Part shown: positions 58,228-64,000 of the stretch, piece by piece
How the letters are laid out: every line of letters starts with the position of its first letter
How positions within the stretch are numbered: position 1 is the stretch's first letter
NCBI RefSeq assembly: GCF_910592395.1
Contig: NC_088308.1
Location: 12,045,001 to 12,109,000 of the forward strand
Direction: 5' to 3'
DNA length: 64,000 nucleotides
Source: Lineus longissimus
Lineage: Eukaryota; Nemertea; Pilidiophora; Heteronemertea; Lineidae
The notes under the pieces: generated by a model
What the model saw: only the letters and a program-made list of their open reading frames with translations
What the model was told of the DNA's origin: nothing
The model's database searches: none
Position numbers and translations under genes: made by a program

Positions 58228-60259
58228 CTATATCAAAATACAAACATCAAAAGATGAAACTTAACAAAAACCACATGATTTTTAATCTTTCACTGCCAGC
58301 CTTTTTTCCTTCCAAAATTCCCTTGGCAACCTTTTCAGCATTCACCCTGTTGAGTTTATCACATCTGATTGCACATTTAAAGCTTGATGCCATTGCCCCC
58401 AACCGTGTTGTCAGTCTGACTCTAACCCAGTGTCAGATCAATTGGGGGCCATCTACTAAAGGCTGGATGATGTGTTAAGAAGTCACACACAAAGAGTAGA
58501 CATCACATTTTGTTGCAGAAGGCTGCTACCTCATATGTGGGAAACTTCAAGGAACAGAATCTTTGATGAGTGAGGGTATCAATCAGATCATCATGCGCTG
58601 TCAATTGTTATCATCATAAAACAAACATACATGTCATCAAAAAAGATTAAAAATTTAAAATCTAAATTTTGACAGAATCCTACCTCAGTGGTCTGGCATG
58701 AATATCTGTATACATTCTCGCTCTCATTGAATAATTATCGTACTGTTCTAGTAACATTTTGCCTGCCTCCTCATTCAGGGCCGACTCCGGGTTTGGCACA
58801 ATCAGTAAACACTTTATTGTCTGGAATGCAAAAGAGAACTTATTGAAGCCTACATGCCCAGTAATAATAAATCAGGAAGTGATTTACTGACTTGACTAGA
58901 GTGTATATATAAGTGGAAAAAAAGTGTTGTTGGAGTCTTCGAAAGCTGACTTCAACATTGACCAATCAGTGTCCAGAAAAATAGTCACATGATGTAGTGG
59001 AATGTACACAATTCCAACAGTTGTCGGTCTCCCCACTTTTTCTTTTGTTTACCTGACTGTGCTACCTGAGCCTTGTCCCATCTGAGGTACAGATCTCTTT
59101 TATTTATCTAAGTCGTCATCATTGTCCTTCACCATGAGTGTGACACTGGACAACACCAATTAACCCTGTGGATCCTAACCGGCCACTAACCGCCCACCAG
59201 TAGGTATTCACGAGCAACACCATTAATGACAGACATCTCTACTTTAGCAATGAAACTCATGCTGGTTTTCAGCTGGTTAAGGATCTAATTTTGTATTGAT
59301 GAAATATTATGATTATTTAGTAGCTGGCTTGTACAGGGGTACATTTGGGTTTTTTTGGGGTGAAAAATTCTCCAAGGAAAATCAGGGAAAACACATAAAA
59401 ATGTTCCAGAATCAAAGAATACTGCTCGAGTGTGTGATCGGAGTCACCAGATTGCACGATTTGATTCACTCCGGCCTTAAAAAGCTCGAGTATTGTATTT
59501 ATCATACCACACATATTCTCAAAAACACCAATAAAATGTTGATTAAAAGACAACTTGTGACTTTTTTTGGCCAAAAAACTCTCATGACATGAATGTGTCA
59601 TGGAAGACGTACATGTACATTTTGAGGAAAGGACGTCAGGACTTCACACCGATGTCAAAAGCCAACAGTGGGAGAATTCCAACATAACAAAACGCAGCAA
59701 TTGACGTGAAGTTGTAAAAGGGCTTTCTCTGGATTGAACTTTTAGTGCACTCCACGTGCAATCCAGTTACGATTATTGCATCCTACATGTAGCTTGAGCG
59801 GTAATTCTTTCAAACTTTTTTGCATATTTTTGGTTTAAAACCTTAGTTTTGATGAGATTTTATGTGGCGGAGACTTTATTTTAAAGCAAAAGCATTCATG
59901 GAGGACACTTTCCATGATTCCATGACAATCCTTTGATTCACGGACTCATACCTCAATCTGGACTGTGCCAGAATTTACGGTGCTTTAAATACTATTCATA
60001 AAGCATTTTGATGAAATTGTTCCCAACAGGTTCTGTTTTACTCAAGGGAGGACTTATCTATTACTCACCAGTAAAATGTGTTTGATCCCCAGCTCAGCCT
60101 TCCAGTCCTTTTTTAACGTATTGACACAAATCTCTCCATTCTTTGAGACATTCGGATGGAATATTTTTGTGATGAAATAACCTTTTGGGGGCTCTGACGG
60201 AAAGTTTTTACCTAATACTAATTTCATCCTGAATGTCCCTCCGGCATAGGGAGTACCGG
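58092..60259 (-). CDS. UBE2S: UBE2S: ubiquitin-conjugating enzyme E2 S, 3' three exons (5' part missing)
   Basis: Three minus-strand exons splice in frame: 60259-60069, 58820-58684 and 58227-58092. Exon one carries most of the UBC fold, [19 protein letters not shown] through the HPN motif and the catalytic Cys in [13 protein letters not shown]. Exon two reads [20 protein letters not shown] and [20 protein letters not shown]. Exon three encodes the lysine-rich tail ending [13 protein letters not shown] before TGA (58094-58092). UBE2S elongates K11-linked ubiquitin chains on APC/C substrates in mitosis. Its C-terminal Leu-containing tail docks on the APC2/APC4 groove, and that tail is preserved here. 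About the first 65 residues are missing; I found no exon for them up to 64000, so they probably lie outside the window. Convergent with RNPS1. Identity is secure. Confidence 0.93.
58684..58820 (-). CDS. UBE2S: UBE2S exon: C-terminal helices of UBC domain
   Basis: Acceptor GCATTCCAG, donor GTAGGA. Encodes [20 protein letters not shown] to [13 protein letters not shown]. Confidence 0.93.
60069..60259 (-). CDS. UBE2S: UBE2S exon: catalytic core
   Basis: Acceptor TTTCTTTCAG, donor GTGAGT. Contains [20 protein letters not shown] with the active-site Cys. Confidence 0.93.
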
Positions 60260-60655
60260 CTGAAAGAAAATGGAAGATTATTGAAATTAAATGCAACAGA
60301 TACCACTCTTCCATAAAGGAAAGTCTACAAGTAGAGGTTCCATTTCCAAACTCTTACAGGATTTTAGTGATTTTAGAAAGGTGTTGACCTTTTATTCAAG
60401 GTTATATAAAGTAGGACTATGATTTTTCGTAATCATGTACTAATAAATATGTTGAAGTTAAAAACTTTGAATTCTCATTGCTCTGTAACAGCACTCTTCC
60501 TCTTTCAATAGACAGAAAGTTTTGCGGGGGTGTTGCCGGGTGTTTCAAAATAGTGGCCCTTTTAAAAATAACCACATAACAGGGGTCTAGCTCAGATATT
60601 TGTGCATGCAGAGATGATCTTTTCAGCTTTTCACCTTTCATAGGGATTAAATTTG
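60260..60655 (-). other. UBE2S intron sequence
   Basis: Upstream of the first readable UBE2S exon. No repeat or exon seen. Confidence 0.4.
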
Positions 60656-61090
60656 ATTGCCCCGCACTGAAAACTGTGCCAAGATCAGCCAATTTTTTGC
60701 TGAAGCTCGATTTGTGTCTCATACATAACCCATTTTGACCATTTTTGTGTCAACCTGGAGGAAGTGTCAAAGTTTGAGCGATTAGTTACACAACAGGTTG
60801 CCAGATAGAGTGTTAGGATTGTCATTGTCTTATCCAGATTTGACTGAATTCAATACGCAATAATTTCTGTGATAATTGTACTCTATTTTTCAACTTTTTT
60901 ATTGGAGGGGTATCTTCGTAACACCCTTACCTGTTTTTAACTGTCTTTAAACAAGCACCTCAGGATGCACCTTCACAAGTGTTTCTATGACAGACATTTA
61001 CTTTATTGTAGTAATAAATGACCATTACTATGTGCTACAATCACTCAGATTTACTACTTATTTTTTACTACTTTTACTACTCGTCACCAG
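60656..61090 (+). repeat. Partial copy of the 16-bp-box repeat
   Basis: Matches 17795-18180 closely over its first 300 bases (shared GCTCGATTTGTGTC, CCATTTTGACCATTTTTGTG, ATCTTCGTAACACCC). Its box is degenerate (TGTCTCATACATAACC, 60714-60729), and it stops before the second box. Confidence 0.65.
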
Positions 61091-61198
61091 AACCCTACTT
61101 GTGACAAAAAAGATAACACCCTCAAGGTGTAAATCTAAATCTCACATCAGTCAAATCTGATGTGGATGGTTTTGAAATCCGAGCGTAATAAACAAAAG

Positions 61199-61300
61199 AA
61201 CAAGTGGCCCATGTGCCTGGTGCTCAGCTGAATGTAGAGATGCTCAGTTTTCTTTCCTTGGGCAGTTTATAAATATTCCGTCTCAAAACTGAGCTAAAAA
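61199..61300 (+). repeat. Miniature HINE-like element, ends only
   Basis: The 5' signature ACAAGTGGCCCATGTGCCTGG-TGCTCAGCTGA is followed within about 100 bases by the 3' end ACTGAGCTAAAAA, without any module. It keeps the two termini alone. Confidence 0.55.
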
Positions 61301-61330
61301 TGGCCAAATTTTAAAAAAAAGAGGCCTTTA

Positions 61331-61793
61331 GGGCAGAGACATGTATTCATCCACAGGCGGAAGTGTGGCACTGACACATACACCGTACTGAACTGTGAAG
61401 CTTTGGTAAATACATGACTGTGATGGGTGAAAGTGGATTTATTCTTCAATCTTTGGTGGATTCTTAATCTACAGAGCCAGGCCATAACGGGGATATACTT
61501 TTTGATAATTAATTTAAGAAAATATTGTCTCACTGGCCAGTTTAGAACTTGTATTCTAATAGGCCCATATCAGTCCGCGAGTGACGATTTGATGGCAATG
61601 CTGTACACAAATCAATCTCAGGCAATCAGTATTGGAATGTTTTGAATTTTTACTATTATTTCGATAAAAGCCTCTTCAAAACACATATAAAATTTGGTGG
61701 GAATTAAAGCACCCTTGGTGTACTTTTTTCACCAACCTATATTCATTAAAATGTACACAGAATGTACACGCTGGCTAATAGAGGTCTCTGGCC
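61331..61793 (+). mobile_element. 463-bp MITE with 10-bp ends and 4-bp duplication (copy 2)
   Basis: Starts GGGCAGAGAC and ends GTCTCTGGCC; the flanks are TTTA at 61327-61330 and 61794-61797. Near-identical to 45086-45552 inverted. Confidence 0.85.
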
Positions 61794-61797
61794 TTTA

Positions 61798-62329
61798 GGC
61801 AAGAGAACTTTGCTCGGTCCATCTCATTGTACATATAACTTCATATTTTGAGTGCGATTACAAGTTGAAGGCTGTAACAGAGGGTAAATCTTAAGAGTTG
61901 TGATGGTTCCTTCGACAGTCACAACCAAGTAGATGCAGGGTGACAACCCAGTAGACAACAAATAACTGCAGTCTGGACATTTACATCAAATCAGTTGATG
62001 TTCAGCTTGAGACAAACCAGTCCATTTAGATGCATGGTCACAACCTAGGACAACTAGTAAATGCTGTCTGATCCATTGTATGAATTCTTTTAAAGTGTAG
62101 GTTGTGAAAAATGAAATTTTAATTTTCAAAATGGCCGCCAATAGCCGCCTGGCGGCCATATTGGTAGGTGGATTTGACTGAAAATCAAGGATGTTGTAGA
62201 GAGTACATATAATCACATGAAATTTGGTTGCAATCTGATTTTGTTTAATTTTCATATTTGAAGTCCGAGCGTGACAAATTTTTGGGATAGAATAGAGGGT
62301 CCCAGATACATATCCTCACAAGTTCAGAA
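61798..62329. other. Non-coding stretch
   Basis: Contains a GGCCGCCAATAGCCGCCTGG / GGCGGCCATATTGG patch (62131-62164). No gene seen. Confidence 0.35.
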
Positions 62330-62620
62330 ACTTCTAGCTCAAATAGTAACGAAACATGCCACCTATCGGTGATTTAGTGTACTTGACCTCTGTGACCTTG
62401 AAAAGTAAGTCAAATCAAAAACCCGCGTGATATGTCATTTAACCTTATTAGATATACCCACCATAAACCATTTGTCACTCTACGTTCAACCATTAGCTTC
62501 AAAAAGGCAAAAAACTATTTCCAAGATGGCCACCTGAGCAAGTTTTAGCCGTCTAGCCCTAACGAAACATGCTCCACAAACGGGCGACGGTGGACGCCAT
62601 GGTATTGTATAATTTTTCAG
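62330..62620 (+). repeat. HINE-like module fragment
   Basis: One module with TTGACCTCTGTGACCTTGA (62382-62400) and a final ACGGGCGACGGTGGACGCC. Both ends are missing. Confidence 0.55.
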
Positions 62621-63025
62621 TAGCCACTAGTTTTTGTAGCCAAAGAGTGAGACCATGGGTGGCACTACACAATGCGGAGGACGGCATCAAGGGCAGCGTC
62701 AAATAGGCCCCAGGCAACCGACACCGGGTAGTCTTTCAGTTCCTGCTGAGGCCTAATCATACATCATAGGCACAATAATCCATTAATTTCTGGGTTCATA
62801 TGAATCCAGAGAAGAAGTCTGCACATTTTCATTGCATTTAATTCATCAGTTCACCGATAGGTGGCGCCAGGGGGCCTACTTGATGCTGCCCTCCGCACCG
62901 TGCAGTGCCACCTAAACAGTAGCCTAGCGCCTTGATCAACCTAGATTGAGGATGATTTGTTTCTCGTTAGATAGAAATGCACTACTAACTCTACGCTGAA
63001 GATTGTAAACAGACACGGATGAAGA

Positions 63026-63560
63026 ACAAGAGGCCCAAGGGCCTGGCGCTCAGCTGAAATGGATAGGTGAAGGCAAGGGCCAAGTGTGTGTCGGTACCGT
63101 TATTATGAGGCAACGTGAAGCTATAACGTCTAGCACGCAGAAGTGCTGATGCGAAAGACCTTCTTGCTATATCAGTGCATGCTGAAGTACTGAGTTGACG
63201 TCACCCTGGTATTATGACGTAAAGTCATTTCTATTGCCGTTGCAGTAGTTGGGTGTGTGATGACGTCAAGGAGTTGTGTGGTACGTGATGTCAAAGAGTG
63301 GAGTCCTTGTCTTCATGCAGCGTAGGTGGAACTAATAACATGCACATGGACACAAGGTACATAATTATTACAGTGTATTTTGTGAGGTGGGGCCTGGTGC
63401 TTTACAATGGTCAAATGAACCGACTGTTGTCTGGACATTGATGAAGTGGATGCAGCCAAATGTTTGGGACGGTCTTTTTTGTATGTGAAGAAAAGAAGAT
63501 AAAGAGCTGGTTAACAAAATGAACTTTATTGGTGCGGTAGATATTTGATGCCTTTCGGCA
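63026..63560 (+). repeat. HINE-like element, 5' part
   Basis: The 5' signature ACAAGAGGCCCAAGGGCCTG-GCGCTCAGCTGA is at 63026-63058. The block 63440-63530 matches 5420-5495 (AAATGTTTGGGA, TATGTGAAGAA, AAAATGAACTTTATT). The 3' end is not seen in the window. Confidence 0.55.
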
Positions 63561-63616
63561 GATATTTGAAGCGCCTTGCGGCAGATATTTGTTGCCTTGC
63601 GGCAGATATTTGATAA
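63532..63616 (-). repeat. Short tandem repeat, four ~20-26-bp units
   Basis: Units of the form GCGGCAGATATTTG joined by TTGCCTT or AAGCGCCTT. The minus-strand open frames that repeat KYLPQG or ICRKA are translations of it. Confidence 0.8.
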
Positions 63617-64000
63617 CGCTCTCCGGGAATGGAAAGCAGTAAAACGAGTAAGCACACCTTACTCTGAATGTGGGAACAGCAAGTGCTTTCCTGGACTTGA
63701 AATGTGCCAACGACTCCTCTTGCAATAACCAACAACAGTTAATCTGTAAAAAAAGAGAAGAGAAATTAACACTGACTGAATAAAAAAGGGTGACATAGAC
63801 GGAGAAATGTACACCACCGGATACAGTCTGTGCTTGATCAGGCATCGGTCAGATGATATCCTGAACAAGGCATCCATGGAAACAAATCCAGAAAGAGACT
63901 TAACCTTCGAAGGGCACACTTATTACTCAGTGAAAAGTCAGTCCTGTGGGCTGTTTTCCAATTCAAAATAAAAGTGTAACCTCTTTAAATTAGTCTCACA

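Noticed and set aside
60417-60722. Missing 5' exon of UBE2S in the 101-codon minus-strand frame
   Set aside because: Its translation lacks any UBC N-terminal features; it overlaps the box-repeat fragment.
63411-63845. Minus-strand 144-codon open frame
   Set aside because: Crosses the GCGGCAGATATTTG tandem repeat and a HINE-like repeat; no domain.

Overview
This is a eukaryotic nuclear window. It holds multi-exon genes with GT-AG introns, pseudogenes with introns, LINE, Penelope, Tc1, piggyBac, hAT-like and PIF-like remnants, and many short foldback repeats. Transposon families and style (frequent TAGGCCTA words, hAT-domain ZNF862-like genes, 15-bp terminal tandem arrays like the sea urchin TU elements, HINE-like modular repeats) suggest a marine invertebrate. 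An echinoderm-like or other deuterostome is my best guess, but a lophotrochozoan is not excluded. No species call is made.

Layout. 0-2.5 kb: decayed hAT-domain (ZNF862/KIAA1586-like) gene on +, with introns kept and frame broken at least three times. 2.8-35 kb: almost entirely repeats. These include PIF-like, Mutator-like and hAT-like non-autonomous elements with readable target-site duplications (TSDs), modular HINE-like repeats with terminal hairpins, two foldback elements with 15-bp tandem arms (15.6-16.5 and 22.0-25.1 kb), a 3.2-kb block studded with a near-invariant 16-bp box (17.8-21.1 kb), two LINE 3' ends and a Penelope GIY-YIG endonuclease fragment. 35.9-46.3 kb: the gene for the splicing/EJC factor RNPS1 on + (five exons read; 5' exon(s) not found), with a 6.8-kb repeat-filled intron. 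46.3-58 kb: intergenic, with a mariner-like MITE just 3' of RNPS1, a minisatellite, a nearly intact Tc1 transposon (51.8-53.4 kb) and weak hints of an unrecognised minus-strand gene. 58.1-60.3 kb: three 3' exons of the ubiquitin-conjugating enzyme gene UBE2S on - (its 5' exons lie upstream, probably beyond 64 kb). 60.6-64 kb: repeats again.

The two host genes, RNPS1 and UBE2S, are convergent and functionally unrelated (mRNA processing versus APC/C ubiquitin chain elongation). Most of the interest is in the repeats. Several families are seen twice in this window and can be delimited to the base by TSDs. One Mutator-like copy has a perfect 9-bp TSD but no right terminal repeat. One box-containing block looks like an ancient ~200-bp tandem repeat in which only a 16-bp word stayed constant. 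All functional claims for repeats are inference from sequence.
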